The notes: generated from the sequence alone by a model not told the origin. A DNA stretch of 64,000 nt from Brevundimonas sp. SH203 (GCF_002157625.1 NZ_BDMM01000004.1:62001-126000); one strand, 5' to 3'; shown: positions 28,476 through 39,724, counted from the stretch's first letter. Numbers and translations are program-made.

Positions 28476-30388
28476 TGGCCCACCAATCGGAACTGATCGC
28501 CCGCGACATCGACGCCTATCTGGACGCCCACCAGCACAAGAGCCTGCTGCGCTTCATCACCTGCGGCAGCGTGGACGACGGCAAGTCCACCCTGATCGGG
28601 CGGCTGCTGTATGATTCCAAGATGATCTTCGAGGATCAGATGGCGGCGCTGGAGGCCGACAGCCGCCGCATCGGCACCCAGGGCGGCGACATCGACTTCG
28701 CCCTGCTGGTCGATGGTCTGGCCGCCGAACGCGAACAAGGCATCACCATCGACGTGGCCTATCGCTTCTTCTCGACCGAGAAGCGGAAGTTCATCGTCGC
28801 CGATACCCCGGGCCACGAACAATATACCCGCAACATGGTGACGGGCGCCTCGACCGCCGACGCCGCCGTCATCCTGATCGACGCGCGGCGGGGCGTGCTG
28901 ACCCAGACGCGGCGGCACGCCTATCTGGTCAGCCTGCTGGGCATCCGCCACGTCATCCTGGCGGTGAACAAGATGGACCTGATGGGCTGGTCCCAGGATG
29001 TGTTCGACGCCATCGTCGCCGACTTCTCCGCCTTCGCCGGACAGATCGGGCTGACGCGCTTCGACGCCATTCCGATGTCGGCCCTGCGCGGCGACAACAT
29101 CACCGAGGCCAGCGCCCGGTCGCCCTGGTATGCGGGTGCGCCGCTGATGCAGCTGTTGGAGACGCTGGAGGTCGGAGACGATCTGCAGGCCGATCCGTTC
29201 CGCCTGCCGGTGCAATGGGTCAACCGCCCCAATCTCGACTTCCGGGGTTTCGCCGGCCAGATCGCGGCCGGGACCGTGCGCCCCGGCGATCCGGTGCGCG
29301 TCCTGCCGTCCGGCAAGACCTCGACCGTCGCCCGCATCGTCACCGCCGACGGCGACCTGGACCAGGCCGTCGCAGGTCAGTCGATCACCCTGACTCTGAC
29401 CGACGAGATCGACGTGTCGCGCGGCGACGTTCTGGCCTCGGCCGATGCGCCGCCCGAGGTCGCCGATCAGTTCGAGGCCACTGTGGTCTGGATGGACGAC
29501 GAGCCCCTGCTGCCGGGCCGCCCCTATCTGCTCAAGATCGGCGCCAAACTGGTCGGGGCGACGATCACCGAGCCCAAGCACAAGGTGAACGTCAACACCC
29601 TGGAGCAGCAGCCGGCGCGACGGCTGGAGCTGAACGAGATCGGCCTGTGCAACCTGTCGCTGGACGCGCCGGTCGCCTTCAGCCCCTACGCCCGGAACAA
29701 GGATCTGGGCGGCTTCATCCTGATCGACCGGATCTCGAACCGCACGGTCGGGGCGGGACTGCTGAACTTCGCCCTGCGCCGCGCCCACAACATCCACTGG
29801 CAGGCCCTGTCGGTGGACAAGGACGCACGCGCCGCGATCAAGAATCAGAAAGGCCGCGTCATCTGGCTGACCGGCCTGTCGGGCGCCGGCAAGTCGACCA
29901 TCGCCGACCGGGTCGAAAAGCGTCTGCACGCCGACGGCCGCCACACCTATCTGCTGGACGGCGACAACGTCCGCCACGGCCTGAACCGCGACCTGGGCTT
30001 CACCGAGGAGGACCGGGTCGAGAACATCCGTCGCGTCGCCGAGGTGTCCAAGCTGATGGTGGACGCCGGCCTGATCGTCCTGGTCAGCTTCATCTCGCCC
30101 TTCCGCGCCGAACGCCGCATGGCCCGCGACCTGCTGGGCGAGGGCGAGTTTGTGGAGGTCTACGTCGACACCCCGCTGGCGGTGGCCGAGGCCCGCGACG
30201 TCAAGGGCCTGTACAAGAAGGCGCGGGCCGGCCAGTTGAAGAACTTCACCGGCATCGACAGCCCCTATGAGCCGCCCGAAACACCCGAGATCGTCGTGGA
30301 CACCACCACCATGTCGCCCGAACAGGCGGCCGAGCGGATCGTGGCCTGGCTGGACGGCCGGTTCTGGAGCGAGGATTTCAGCATCTGA
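28475..30388 (+). CDS. cysNC: Fused sulfate adenylyltransferase subunit 1 / APS kinase
   Basis: A 637-residue bifunctional enzyme. Residues 1-430 are the CysN GTPase ([42 protein letters not shown]) that drives APS formation with CysD. Residues 440-637 are the CysC APS kinase (P-loop [18 protein letters not shown], then [15 protein letters not shown]), which makes PAPS. The fusion channels APS to PAPS. No sulfite reductase or PAPS reductase genes are nearby. Confidence 0.97.
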   Translation: MAHQSELIARDIDAYLDAHQHKSLLRFITCGSVDDGKSTLIGRLLYDSKMIFEDQMAALEADSRRIGTQGGDIDFALLVDGLAAEREQGITIDVAYRFFSTEKRKFIVADTPGHEQYTRNMVTGASTADAAVILIDARRGVLTQTRRHAYLVSLLGIRHVILAVNKMDLMGWSQDVFDAIVADFSAFAGQIGLTRFDAIPMSALRGDNITEASARSPWYAGAPLMQLLETLEVGDDLQADPFRLPVQWVNRPNLDFRGFAGQIAAGTVRPGDPVRVLPSGKTSTVARIVTADGDLDQAVAGQSITLTLTDEIDVSRGDVLASADAPPEVADQFEATVVWMDDEPLLPGRPYLLKIGAKLVGATITEPKHKVNVNTLEQQPARRLELNEIGLCNLSLDAPVAFSPYARNKDLGGFILIDRISNRTVGAGLLNFALRRAHNIHWQALSVDKDARAAIKNQKGRVIWLTGLSGAGKSTIADRVEKRLHADGRHTYLLDGDNVRHGLNRDLGFTEEDRVENIRRVAEVSKLMVDAGLIVLVSFISPFRAERRMARDLLGEGEFVEVYVDTPLAVAEARDVKGLYKKARAGQLKNFTGIDSPYEPPETPEIVVDTTTMSPEQAAERIVAWLDGRFWSEDFSI

Positions 30389-30446
30389 CTTGCAGTCCGA
30401 CCGCGCGCGCCGCACGGGAACCTTGACCGTTTCTGACGCGCTGTAG

Positions 30447-31502
30447 ATGCCGATGACCCTGCCGATCCAAAAGCTCGACCTGACCGCCATCGAGCGGTCG
30501 CAGATCGCCCGCATCGCCGGGACGAACCTGACTGTGGGCGGGCTGGTCAGCGCGGGCGTCATCGCCCTGATCGCCTTCGCCGCCCACTGGCTGGTGACGC
30601 GCTCGCTGCGCCGCGTGCGCGAACGGGCGGATCGCAGTCGCCAGGCCGTCTATCTGCTGGAGCGTCTGGCGGGCTACGGCATCATCGTGGTCGGGGCGAT
30701 GGCGGCCCTGTCGGCGGTGGGACTGAACCTGTCGTCTCTGGCGGTCTTCGCGGGCGCGCTCGGCATCGGCGTCGGGCTAGGCCTTCAGGGGGTGGTCAAG
30801 GAGTTCGTGTCGGGCCTCTTTTTGATCTTCGACCGAATGGTGTCGGTCGGCGACTATATCGAGATCGAGGATATCGGCATTCGCGGCGCGATCATGGAGA
30901 TCGGCCCGCGCGCCACCCGCGTCCGCACCAACGACAACGTCAATGTGCTGGTGCCCAACTCGCGCTTCATCGAACAGCCCGTGACGAACTGGACGCTGAA
31001 GGGCGACACGCGCCGCATCCATGTGCCCTTCACCGTCGCCTATGGGTCGGATCGGGGTCTGGTGCGCGACGCCGTGCTGAAGGCGGCCAAGGCCAGCCCC
31101 TTCACCCTGCCCGAGACCGAGGCGCGCAAGAGCCAGGTCTGGCTGGTGGCGTTCGGGGATCGGGGGCTGGCGTTCGAACTGGTGGTCTGGCCCACGCGCG
31201 ACGCCGTGAAACGCCCCGCCGCCATGCACGCCGCCTACACCTGGCTGATCGCCGATGCGCTGGACGGCGCAGGCGTGGAGGTGCCGGTGCCGCAGACGGA
31301 CGTGCGCCTGCGCCGCGCCTTCGGGCTGGAGGGGGACGAGGCGTTGAAACGCCTGGGCCACGGCGACGCCGCTCCGCCCGCCCCGACCGGCCCTCAACGC
31401 AGCGCCCAGACCGCCAACGACGCCGCCGCCGACGTCATGGCCGCGGACGAGGACGAGGCGGCGGAGACGACCTCACCTCCTCCGTCCCGTCAGGCGGATT
31501 AA
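30447..31502 (+). CDS. MscS-family mechanosensitive channel
   Basis: A 351-residue inner-membrane channel that releases solutes on hypo-osmotic shock. Helices lie at about residues 27-47, 67-88 and 94-118. The pore helix and beta-domain signature [32 protein letters not shown] and [16 protein letters not shown] are clear. After the MscS core there is a disordered Ala/Pro/Glu-rich tail of about 50 residues. The gene converges on glcB with a four-base overlap of the 3' ends. Confidence 0.92.
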   Translation: MPMTLPIQKLDLTAIERSQIARIAGTNLTVGGLVSAGVIALIAFAAHWLVTRSLRRVRERADRSRQAVYLLERLAGYGIIVVGAMAALSAVGLNLSSLAVFAGALGIGVGLGLQGVVKEFVSGLFLIFDRMVSVGDYIEIEDIGIRGAIMEIGPRATRVRTNDNVNVLVPNSRFIEQPVTNWTLKGDTRRIHVPFTVAYGSDRGLVRDAVLKAAKASPFTLPETEARKSQVWLVAFGDRGLAFELVVWPTRDAVKRPAAMHAAYTWLIADALDGAGVEVPVPQTDVRLRRAFGLEGDEALKRLGHGDAAPPAPTGPQRSAQTANDAAADVMAADEDEAAETTSPPPSRQAD

Positions 31503-33649
31503 GCCGCCTTCGCCTTCAGCCGATAAGCGTGCAGCAGGGGCTCGGTGTATCCGTTCGGCTGTTCGACGCCTTCGAACACCAGGGCCCGCGCCGCCTGATA
31601 GGCCAGGCTGGCGTCCGGGTTGGGCGCCATCGGCCGGTACAGCGAATCGCCCGCATTCTGGCTGTCCACCTTGGCCGCCATGCGCCGGAAGGCGGCGTCC
31701 ACCTGATCCGCCGTGCAGACCCCGTGCAGCAGCCAATTGGCGATATGCTGCGAACTGATCCGCAGGGTGGCCCGGTCCTCCATCAGGCCGATGTCGTGGA
31801 TGTCCGGCACCTTGGAGCAGCCGACGCCCTGATCGATCCAGCGCACCACATAGCCGAGGATGCCCTGGGCGTTGTTGTCCAGTTCGGCCGCCACCTCTTC
31901 GTCAGACCAGTTGACGCCGTTCGCCAGCGGCGGGGTCAGCAGGGCCTCCAGACCCGGCGTGGGCTGGTCCGCGACCGTCTTCTGAACCGCGAACACATCG
32001 ACCGCATGATAGTGCAGCGCGTGCAGGGTCGCCGCCGTCGGCGAGGGCGTCCAGGCGGTGTTGGCGCCCGTCTTCGGATGACCGATCTTCTGCTCCAGCA
32101 TGTCCGCCATGCGGTCGGGCGCCGCCCACATTCCCTTGCCGATCTGGGCCCGTCCCGACAGGCCGCATTTCAGGCCGATGGCGACGTTTCGAGCCTCATA
32201 GGCGGCGATCCAGGCGCTGGACTTGATGTCGGCCTTTCGCACCACCGGCTCGGCCTGCATGGCGGTGTGGATTTCGTCGCCCGTGCGGTCCAGGAAGCCG
32301 GTGTTGATGAAGACGATCCGGTCCTTCACCGCGTGGATGCAAGCCGCCAGATTGGCCGATGTCCGCCGTTCCTCGTCCATCACCCCGACCTTGATCGCAT
32401 GGCGCGGCAGGGCCAGCAGGTCCTCGACCGCATCGAACAGCCGGTCTGTGAAGGCCGCCTCGTCCGGCCCGTGCATCTTGGGTTTGACGATATAGACCGA
32501 GCCGGTGGCGCTGTTGCCGAACCCACCCCCATTCCTGCTTTTCTGGCCCTTGATGTCGTAAAGGGCGATCAGGCTGGTCACGATGGCGTCCATGATCCCC
32601 TCGGGCGCCTCGGACCCGTCCGCCAGACGAATGGCCGGCGTGGTCATCAGATGTCCGACATTGCGCACGAACAGCAGCGACCGCCCCTTCAGCGTCACCG
32701 CCCCTCCATCCGGCGCCGTCCATTGCCGATCCGGCTCCAGCGCGCGGGTCAGGGTCTCGCCGCCCTTCATGAAGGTCGCCGACAGGTCGCCGCGCATCAG
32801 GCCCAGCCAGTTGCGATAGGCTTCGGCCTTGTCCGCCGCATCGACGGCGGCGACGGAATCCTCCAGATCGACGATGGTCGACAAGGCCGATTCCAGCACC
32901 ACGTCCGCCAGCCCCGCCGCATCGCCCCGCCCGACCGGATGGCTGCGGTCGATGACCAGTTCGATATGCAGGCCGTTGTGGGTCAACAGGATCGACGACG
33001 GCGCCGAGGCTTCTCCCCGGAAACCGACGAACTGCCCCGCATACCTCAACGCCGGCGACAGGGCGCCGTCGACCACCGACCAGCCGGCGACATCGGCGTG
33101 CGATCCCGTGGCCAGGGGCGCCGCCTCGTCCAGAAACGCCTTGGCGCGCGCCACGACCCGCGCGCCGCGTTCGACATCGTAGCCGCCGCCCGCAGGCAGA
33201 TCGCCCAGCGCATCCGTGCCGTAAAGGGCGTCATACAGGCTGCCCCACCGCGCATTAGCGGCGTTCAGCAGGAAGCGGGCGTTCAGCACCGGCACCACCA
33301 GCTGCGGCCCGGCCATCCGCGCGATCTCGGCGTCCACACCCTCGGTCGTGATGGTGAACGGCTGCGGCTCCTGAACCAGATAGCCGATCTCGCGCAGGAA
33401 GGCTTCGGACGCCGCCACGTCATAGGGCTGGCCCCGCCGCGCCCGATGCCAGTCGTCGATCCGGTCCTGCAGGGCGTCGCGCCGGTCCAGCAGCGCCCGG
33501 TTCTCCGGCGCGAACCGTTCGAAGATCGTCGCCGCGCCCGACCAGAAGGCGGCGGCGTCGAGCCCCAGCCCCGGCAGCACCTCCCGTTCGATCAAGGCGA
33601 TCAGTTCGCCCGCGACGCTCAACCCGGCGCGATCTTCATGGATGGTCAT
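31499..33649 (-). CDS. glcB: Malate synthase G
   Basis: A 716-residue glyoxylate-cycle enzyme joining glyoxylate and acetyl-CoA to malate. The length and N-terminus ([20 protein letters not shown]) fit the monomeric G isoform. Motifs include [36 protein letters not shown] [13 protein letters not shown], and [21 protein letters not shown] chose ATG 33649 over an earlier in-frame start because the 32 extra residues are not GlcB-like. It supports growth on acetate, linking it with the acs locus at 55 kb. No isocitrate lyase gene is in the window. Confidence 0.96.
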   Translation of the reverse strand: MTIHEDRAGLSVAGELIALIEREVLPGLGLDAAAFWSGAATIFERFAPENRALLDRRDALQDRIDDWHRARRGQPYDVAASEAFLREIGYLVQEPQPFTITTEGVDAEIARMAGPQLVVPVLNARFLLNAANARWGSLYDALYGTDALGDLPAGGGYDVERGARVVARAKAFLDEAAPLATGSHADVAGWSVVDGALSPALRYAGQFVGFRGEASAPSSILLTHNGLHIELVIDRSHPVGRGDAAGLADVVLESALSTIVDLEDSVAAVDAADKAEAYRNWLGLMRGDLSATFMKGGETLTRALEPDRQWTAPDGGAVTLKGRSLLFVRNVGHLMTTPAIRLADGSEAPEGIMDAIVTSLIALYDIKGQKSRNGGGFGNSATGSVYIVKPKMHGPDEAAFTDRLFDAVEDLLALPRHAIKVGVMDEERRTSANLAACIHAVKDRIVFINTGFLDRTGDEIHTAMQAEPVVRKADIKSSAWIAAYEARNVAIGLKCGLSGRAQIGKGMWAAPDRMADMLEQKIGHPKTGANTAWTPSPTAATLHALHYHAVDVFAVQKTVADQPTPGLEALLTPPLANGVNWSDEEVAAELDNNAQGILGYVVRWIDQGVGCSKVPDIHDIGLMEDRATLRISSQHIANWLLHGVCTADQVDAAFRRMAAKVDSQNAGDSLYRPMAPNPDASLAYQAARALVFEGVEQPNGYTEPLLHAYRLKAKAA

Positions 33650-33891
33650 GACAGCGGCTCCCTGAGGTCGACGCCCATGCGGGGGGGCGACCTGTAACAA
33701 TGCGTGATCAGGTAAGCGGAGCCGACACGACAGCGCAAGGGTCACGTCGCGTCATCGCCTTAGCTTTTCGTCTAGCCGCCCCGCCGACGGTCAGAAACGC
33801 TTAACCGCGTCCGTGAACGAGACCGCAAGCGGCGGCGCCTATTGTGACCCTACGGACGACATCGCGTCCGGCCCGGTCGAGTGCTTTTCCG

Positions 33892-34266
33892 ATGCTGTTT
33901 CTTCTGAACGACGTGGTGTTCGACCTGGACGAGGCCTGCCCGGTCACGGCCGCCGACACGCGCCGGTTCGAGAAGCTGTCCTTCGACTATGTGCTGGAAC
34001 TGGGCTGCGAACTGTTCGCCGAGGACCCGATGCTCCACCGCAACGATCCCCAGCGCGCGCGTCGCCTGGCCTGGCTGATCGCCGAACGCAGCCCGGACGT
34101 GAACGCCGCCCTGTTCGCCGCCCCCGCCGTCGCCTGCGATCCCGATCTGGTCGAACCGCGCTTCTGCGCCCTGCCCGACCTGGTCATGCATCAGCTCCAG
34201 GCCAAGGGCCGTCGCCTGAACGCCGTCGCCGCCGACCGCGCCGTCTGGAACCGCATGGCCGCCTGA
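33892..34266 (+). CDS. Uncharacterised 124-residue protein
   Basis: The protein begins MLFLLNDVVFDLDEACPVTA and is soluble, with mixed helix and strand. It has three cysteines (GCELF, VACDPD, FCALPD) and an Arg-rich middle (RARRLAWLIAERSPDVN). Codon use is strongly GC-biased and typical of this genome. I do not recognise the family. It is divergent from glcB, with 242 bases of intergenic DNA between them that hold only promoters as far as I can see. Confidence 0.7.
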   Translation: MLFLLNDVVFDLDEACPVTAADTRRFEKLSFDYVLELGCELFAEDPMLHRNDPQRARRLAWLIAERSPDVNAALFAAPAVACDPDLVEPRFCALPDLVMHQLQAKGRRLNAVAADRAVWNRMAA

Positions 34267-34290
34267 GATCGGTTCCCTAAGACCCTCTAA

Positions 34291-34449
34291 TCACATCACC
34301 GCGTTGAACACGATGTGTACGACCGTCGCCGTCGCAATGATGAAGCCGAAGCCGATCGCAAGTCCCAGGGCCGGATGCAGAGGTCGGCGCAGGGCGTTAC
34401 GGTCGGCGCGAATGTGGGCGATGCGGTCTTGAGGATGGATCACAGCCAT
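34291..34449 (-). CDS. Small membrane protein, 52 residues
   Basis: The frame reads MAVIHPQDRIAHIRADRNAL, a polar, basic N-terminus, then a single hydrophobic helix (LGLAIGFGFIIATATVVHIV) and a short end FNAVM. An AAAGGAAA lies ahead of the ATG. Codon use is good. It is tail-to-tail with the 124-residue protein gene. The function is unknown; such single-helix proteins often associate with larger membrane complexes. Confidence 0.65.
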   Translation of the reverse strand: MAVIHPQDRIAHIRADRNALRRPLHPALGLAIGFGFIIATATVVHIVFNAVM

Positions 34450-34672
34450 CGTTCGTTTCCTTTCCCTATGATCCCGGACAAATCCGGGCGAGGGCGTCGA
34501 ACTCTGTCGGCCCGATCAGCGCCTCGAACCCGACCATGACTCCAATAGTCCCTGCTGACGAGGGGTTATTTGATCTGGCGCAACATCGTGATCCAGCGAT
34601 TTCGCCCACTTCGAACTTTACTCGCCGGCACAACCCTTGCGATCATGAGGCCTAAGCGGGGTGGGATTATTC

Positions 34673-36268
34673 ATGAGGCGTCTGATCGGGACCGGCGTGG
34701 CGGCGGTCGTTTTGGGGCTGTCGGCCTGGGCGACGCCCAGGGCCGCACATGCGGACTGGCTGCGCGCGGAAAGCGAGCGGTTCATCGTTTACAGCGATAG
34801 CGGCGAGCGCGCCTTGCGCGACTACGTTCAGAAGCTGGAAATGTTTGACCGCGTCATGCAATTCCGATCAGGCCTCCCAATAACGACGGAGCCGCCTCGA
34901 AAACTTCCCATCTATCTGGTCAGGGGAAGAGGCGCCTTGTTGCGCGTTCATCCTCAAAGCGGCGAAAACGTCGTCGGCACCTACTTCCCGACCGAAGAAG
35001 ACATCTTCGCCGTCGCCATTCGCGGCGATGGAAACGGCATATCAGGCGACGAAGTGTTGATGCACGAGTATGCTCACCACTTCATGTTGGGGAATTTCCC
35101 CGGATCTTATCCGGCGTGGTTCGTCGAAGGCTTCGCCGAATATTATGCGACGGCGGAAATCGACGTGCGAGACCGCGAAGTCACGCTCGGCGGCTTCAAC
35201 CAGAACCGCGCCTATTGGATCATGGCGGAGAGCTGGATTCCTCTGGAAGTGCTGTTGACGAAACGTCCTGGCGAAATCCGAAACTCAAGCCAGCGCTCAA
35301 CCTACTATCCCATCGCCTGGCTGCTTACGCATTGGTTTTACAGTACGCCCGAACGACTTGAGCAGTTGCAAACCTATCTCACGACCGTCGCCGACGGGGA
35401 GGATTCCATCGCCGCGATGCAACAGGCGACGGGCATGACCTTGGAGCAATTGCGCGCCAGCCTGCGGCGCTATACGCGCGAACGGCTGACGCGCACCAAG
35501 ATCAGCGGCCAATTCCCCACGGCGGAGATCGTGGTTGAACGTCAGTCACAGGCTGCGGACGATCTATTGTTGATCAACCAGCGCCTGAAGATTGGTGTGC
35601 CGAACAGTGACCGTCAGGCGCTTGGCCAGGAGGTCGCCCGACTGGCGACCCGACATGGCGACGATCCATTGGCGCTGCTCGCCACCGGCCACGCCGGTCT
35701 GCATTTCGGTGATCGCGCGGCTGGCGAGCGGGCGCTTCAACGCCTTCTGGAGATCGATCCTGACAATGTAGAGGCCTTGCAGTTTCTCGCCCAGGAACGA
35801 TTGAAGCAGGCGCGAGAGGCCGAAGACGATGATGAGACCGTGCGCCTTCGCGGTCAGGCGCGCGCTTATCTGGCCCGCGCCTATGAGGTTGGCCAGAACG
35901 ACTACCGCACGCTGATGCTGCTGTCCGAATTGCGTCGGACGCAGCCCGGTTATCCCAACGAGAACGACATTCTGACGCTGGGATTGGCGTTGGACCGCGC
36001 GCCTCAACTCGCCGCCATTCGGTTCCCCTACGCAAACGCGCTGGTCGAAACCGGAAAGAGGGATGAAGCCGTAGCCGCGCTTAACCCCCTGGCCAACAAT
36101 CCGCATGGCGGAGTGGCCTCGACCCTGGCGTCGCGCATGATCGCGGCCATCGAAAACGGACAGGCTCTGCCGACGGTCACGCAAGACGCCGCGCCCCCCC
36201 AGATCAGCGAACCGGAGGAAACGCCGGAAACGCCACCTGAATCCACTCCCAAGCCCGCCAGCGAGTGA
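34673..36268 (+). CDS. Exported peptidase-MA-like metalloprotease with TPR-type tail
   Basis: A 531-residue protein with a signal peptide (MRRLIGTGVAAVVLGLSAWA, cleavage near AHA). The gluzincin motif HEYAHHF lies at about residues 131-137, with a downstream WFVEGFAEYYA supplying the third metal ligand. This is the arrangement of the peptidase MA/DUF1570 family. From residue 300 onward there are TPR-like helical repeats (GERALQRLLEIDPDNVEALQ), then a Pro/Glu-rich tail. It is probably periplasmic. Third-position GC is clearly lower than in neighbouring genes, suggesting acquisition or a different constraint. GTG 34661 is an alternative start. Confidence 0.8.
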   Translation: MRRLIGTGVAAVVLGLSAWATPRAAHADWLRAESERFIVYSDSGERALRDYVQKLEMFDRVMQFRSGLPITTEPPRKLPIYLVRGRGALLRVHPQSGENVVGTYFPTEEDIFAVAIRGDGNGISGDEVLMHEYAHHFMLGNFPGSYPAWFVEGFAEYYATAEIDVRDREVTLGGFNQNRAYWIMAESWIPLEVLLTKRPGEIRNSSQRSTYYPIAWLLTHWFYSTPERLEQLQTYLTTVADGEDSIAAMQQATGMTLEQLRASLRRYTRERLTRTKISGQFPTAEIVVERQSQAADDLLLINQRLKIGVPNSDRQALGQEVARLATRHGDDPLALLATGHAGLHFGDRAAGERALQRLLEIDPDNVEALQFLAQERLKQAREAEDDDETVRLRGQARAYLARAYEVGQNDYRTLMLLSELRRTQPGYPNENDILTLGLALDRAPQLAAIRFPYANALVETGKRDEAVAALNPLANNPHGGVASTLASRMIAAIENGQALPTVTQDAAPPQISEPEETPETPPESTPKPASE

Positions 36269-36299
36269 CTTTCGGCGCGCGGCGGGGTAGTCGCGCGCC

Positions 36300-37931
36300 A
36301 TGTCCTCATTGACCCTGCCCGAAGAAGCCGCGCGCCGGCGGACGTTCGCCATCATCGCCCACCCGGACGCCGGTAAAACCACCCTGACCGAGCATATCCT
36401 CTTGGCCGGCGGCGCCATTCGCGCGGCCGGCGCGGTGCGGGCGCGGGGCGAGAACCGCCGGACCCGTTCGGACTGGATGAAGATCGAGAAGGAGCGCGGG
36501 ATTTCCGTCAGCGCCTCGGTCATGACGTTCGAGCACGACGGCAAGATGTTCAACCTGCTGGACACGCCGGGGCACGAGGACTTTTCGGAAGACACCTATC
36601 GCACCCTGACCGCCGCCGACTGCGCCATCATGGTGCTGGACGCCGCCAAGGGGATCGAACCGCAGACGCTGAAGCTGTTCGAGGTCTGCCGCCTGCGCGA
36701 CATTCCGATCATCACCTTCATCAACAAGCTGGATCGCGAGGCGCAGGACCCGATGGCCCTGCTGGACGACATCGCATCGCGCCTTCAGCTGGACCCCGCG
36801 CCGATCTGGTGGCCGGCCGAGAGCGGCAATCGCCTGCGCGGCATGGTCGAGGTCGGGACCGGCCGCTTCCAGCCCTATACCCGCAAGGCCGCTGGCTCGG
36901 CCGAAGACCCCGAACACCCCGCCGCCCTGCCGCTGGATCAGGCGGCGCAGTATTTCGAGGCGGGCGAGCAGGATAATCTGGCCGAGGCCGTCGAACTGGT
37001 CGAGGGCGGCTATCCGGCGTTTGACCGCAAGGCCTTCCTGGAAGGGCATATGACGCCGGTTCTGTGGGGTTCGGCGCTGCGCCACTTCGGCATCGACGAA
37101 CTGCTGAAGGCCATCGGCGACTGGGCTCCGGCGCCCAAGGTCATGAAGGCCAGGAAGGAATCCCCGCCCGAGACCCGCAACGCCCCCGCCCCCGTCGAAA
37201 CCGAGGTCGAGCCGGGATCGAACGAGGTCACCGGCTTCGTCTTCAAGGTCCAGGCGAACATGGACCCCAACCACCGCGACCGGATCGCCATGTTCCGCAT
37301 GGCGTCGGGCGCCTTCAAGCGCGGCATGAAGCTGAAGGTGCAGAACACGGGCAAGTCGTTGTCGGTGAACGCCCCGATCATGTTCTTCGCCTCGGACCGC
37401 GAACTGGCCGACGACGCCTTTGCGGGCGATGTGATCGGCATTCCGAACCACGGCGTGCTGCGCGTCGGCGACAGCCTGTCGGAAAGCGGGGTGGTGCGGT
37501 TCGCCGGCCTGCCCAACTTCGCGCCGGAAATCCTGCAACGGGTCCGGGTCAAGGACCCGCTGAAGGCCAAACACCTGAAGAAGGCGCTGGAGGGTCTGGC
37601 CGAGGAAGGCGTGACCCAGCTGTTCCGGCCCGAGATCGGATCGGACTTCATCGTCGGCGCCGTGGGCCAGCTGCAGTTCGAGGTCATGGCCGACCGACTG
37701 GGCGAAGAATACGGTCTGGACGTCGTCTTCGAACCCAGCCCCTACGCCGAGGCGCGCTGGATCGGCGGGACGGAGGCGGACGTCGAGGATTTCTCGGGCA
37801 AATACCGACCCCAGATGGCCCGCGACATCGACCAGGCCCCGGTCTTCCTGGCCAAGTCCAGCTGGGAGACCGGCTATGTCGGCGAGCGTTTCCCCAAGAT
37901 CGCCTTCACCAAGACGCGCGAACGCGGCTGA
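36300..37931 (+). CDS. prfC: Peptide chain release factor 3
   Basis: A 543-residue translational GTPase that removes RF1/RF2 from the ribosome after termination. GTPase motifs: AHPDAGKTTLTEHILL (G1), DTPGHEDFSEDTYRTL (G3) and NKLDREAQDP (G4). The insertion and domain II/III sequence GSALRHFGIDELLKAIGDWA is specific to RF3 rather than EF-G, and length fits. It stands alone between unrelated genes. Confidence 0.96.
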   Translation: MSSLTLPEEAARRRTFAIIAHPDAGKTTLTEHILLAGGAIRAAGAVRARGENRRTRSDWMKIEKERGISVSASVMTFEHDGKMFNLLDTPGHEDFSEDTYRTLTAADCAIMVLDAAKGIEPQTLKLFEVCRLRDIPIITFINKLDREAQDPMALLDDIASRLQLDPAPIWWPAESGNRLRGMVEVGTGRFQPYTRKAAGSAEDPEHPAALPLDQAAQYFEAGEQDNLAEAVELVEGGYPAFDRKAFLEGHMTPVLWGSALRHFGIDELLKAIGDWAPAPKVMKARKESPPETRNAPAPVETEVEPGSNEVTGFVFKVQANMDPNHRDRIAMFRMASGAFKRGMKLKVQNTGKSLSVNAPIMFFASDRELADDAFAGDVIGIPNHGVLRVGDSLSESGVVRFAGLPNFAPEILQRVRVKDPLKAKHLKKALEGLAEEGVTQLFRPEIGSDFIVGAVGQLQFEVMADRLGEEYGLDVVFEPSPYAEARWIGGTEADVEDFSGKYRPQMARDIDQAPVFLAKSSWETGYVGERFPKIAFTKTRERG

Positions 37932-38027
37932 GATCGGGCTGACCGGCCCACGGCGCCGCTTCGGACTTTATTCGGCCCCGCGTCTGGGCCATGGTCGGAT
38001 GTCGGGCGCATCCGCGCCGAAGGACCG

Positions 38028-38372
38028 ATGCCCTTGCTGTTCGCCCTAACCAGCGCCGCCCTGATGCTGCAGGCCGCACCGTCCGTGGTGTTGATCTCCT
38101 ATGAGGAGGCCGTGCGCTGCGCGGGCCTGACCCAAGCGGCGTCGGAGCTGGAGGGCGGCGAAAGCGCTCAGGGACGCAGGCTTTACGATGCGGCGCTGTA
38201 CTGGTCGCTGGCGGCGATGCAGGCCGCGACCGTCGCCGGCAAGCCCGCCCCCGCCGCAGAGGCCGACCAGACCCGCGCCCGCATCGCCGCCGTGCGCCAG
38301 TTGAGCGGCGATGCGACCCAAGCCAGGGCGACCCTGCAACGCTGTCAGCAGAAGACGCCGAACCTGGGCTGA
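38028..38372 (+). CDS. Small exported helical protein
   Basis: A 114-residue protein with a signal peptide (MPLLFALTSAALMLQAAPSV). The mature part is helical with two cysteines (RCAGLTQA and LQRCQQK), likely paired. It contains a repeated Ala-rich helix (ALYWSLAAMQAATVAGK). I do not recognise the family. It lies upstream of another unknown protein on the same strand, 119 bases apart. Confidence 0.65.
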   Translation: MPLLFALTSAALMLQAAPSVVLISYEEAVRCAGLTQAASELEGGESAQGRRLYDAALYWSLAAMQAATVAGKPAPAAEADQTRARIAAVRQLSGDATQARATLQRCQQKTPNLG

Positions 38373-38491
38373 GGCCCGCGCCCGCACCTGTGGATAAGCC
38401 GAAGCGAACCGCTTTGGCGGCGCTGCGTTTGCATTGGACGCTGCAAGCGACGCAGTCTGCGTCCCGAAGCGGGATTACAGAGGTCCAGCGC

Positions 38492-39715
38492 ATGTTCGAA
38501 TTCGGCCGCGATCTTCGAAAACTCTTCGCCCAGGCGCGAGAGAGCGAAGATTTGGGCTGGGTCGAGCTGATCGGTCCCGACCTGCTACGGGCGGAGGCGT
38601 TGCGCGAGTCCATCGATGCGGGTCGGGTGTCCTGCAACCGCCCGTTCGAGACCGAACACCGGGCCGCCGCCCTGTGGCGCGAACATGCCCGGCGGACGGG
38701 CGCCGCCGAAAGCCTGGACCGGGCGGACCGCTGCGCCGATAGCCTGGCGCGCGCGGCGTCGACCGAGGATCAGACGGCCCTGGCGGCGGCGGACGGCGCG
38801 GCGGCGGTCCTGCTGCGGTTCGACCTGTGCGGCGGCCCCGAGCGGCTTGACCGCGCCCTGGCGCTGCTGGCCAGCGTTCGCCGCCCGCGCGGGCGGCAGG
38901 CGGCCTCGACCTTGGCGGCGATCCATGCCCGGTTGAAGGCCCGCACGGCGCGGCTGGCCGGGGATATCGACAGTCTGGTCGAGGCCGGCGGCCTGATGGA
39001 GGCGGCGGTTCAGGGCGATGCGGCCAACGATCTGGACCTGAGGATGGATCACGCCGCTCTGACCCTGGAAACGGGCGTGGCGCGGCGTGACGTGCGCCTG
39101 CTGGACCAGGCGGGTCGCAGCCTGGGCGCCTTGGTCGAGACCGCTTCTCCCGATCACCGGCCGCTGACGCGCGCGCGGGCGCTGGCGCTGTGCGGCGCCG
39201 GTTTGTCGGCCTTGGCCGCCATAGCGGGACATCAGGCGGCGCGCGCCCAGGCGCGGACCATGTTCGACGCCGCCGCCGACCAGTTCACCCCGGATCACAG
39301 TCCCCTGGACTGGGTGGCCATCCAGATCCTGCGCGCCGGCGACGAGGCGCAGCCGCTGATGCTGCTGGCCCAGGCGGAAAGCCTGACCCAGGGCCGCGAT
39401 CTGGCGCTGGGGGCCGTGGTGCGCGAACGGCGGATCACCCGCGAGGTCGCCCTGGCCGAGGCGGTCGGCGACCTGGCGGCCCTGATGACGCTGGAGACGC
39501 GGTTGCGCGCCCGGATGTCGGAGGCGACGCCGCTGGACTGGTCCGCGGACCAGATCGGCATGGCCGAGATTCTGCTGGCCCGCCGCCGGCTGACAGGCGC
39601 CGAGGCCGGCGGTCTGGGGCTGATCCTGGGCGAGGCGGCGATGACGGCGCGCGAACGGGGCGTCGATGTCCTGGCCGAACGGGCGGAAGGTTTGCTGGCC
39701 AGCGCGCGGAACTAG
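38492..39715 (+). CDS. Uncharacterised helical repeat protein
   Basis: A 407-residue, Ala/Leu/Arg-rich, nearly all-helical protein with no signal peptide or membrane segment. Recurring segments such as LDRALALLASVRRP and LLDQAGRSLGALVETAS suggest degenerate TPR-like or alpha-solenoid repeats. The ATG at 38492 follows AGAGG; a GTG at 38390 would add 34 residues of weaker coding character. The role is unknown. An adaptor or scaffold is a possibility from the fold only. Confidence 0.65.
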   Translation: MFEFGRDLRKLFAQARESEDLGWVELIGPDLLRAEALRESIDAGRVSCNRPFETEHRAAALWREHARRTGAAESLDRADRCADSLARAASTEDQTALAAADGAAAVLLRFDLCGGPERLDRALALLASVRRPRGRQAASTLAAIHARLKARTARLAGDIDSLVEAGGLMEAAVQGDAANDLDLRMDHAALTLETGVARRDVRLLDQAGRSLGALVETASPDHRPLTRARALALCGAGLSALAAIAGHQAARAQARTMFDAAADQFTPDHSPLDWVAIQILRAGDEAQPLMLLAQAESLTQGRDLALGAVVRERRITREVALAEAVGDLAALMTLETRLRARMSEATPLDWSADQIGMAEILLARRRLTGAEAGGLGLILGEAAMTARERGVDVLAERAEGLLASARN

Positions 39716-39724
39716 GAGCGCGCC

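Noticed and set aside
33813..34280. Plus-strand frame overlapping the gene at 33892
   Set aside because: Arg/Pro-rich shadow frame with poor codon use. The frame starting at ATG 33892 has normal GC3 and a coherent protein.
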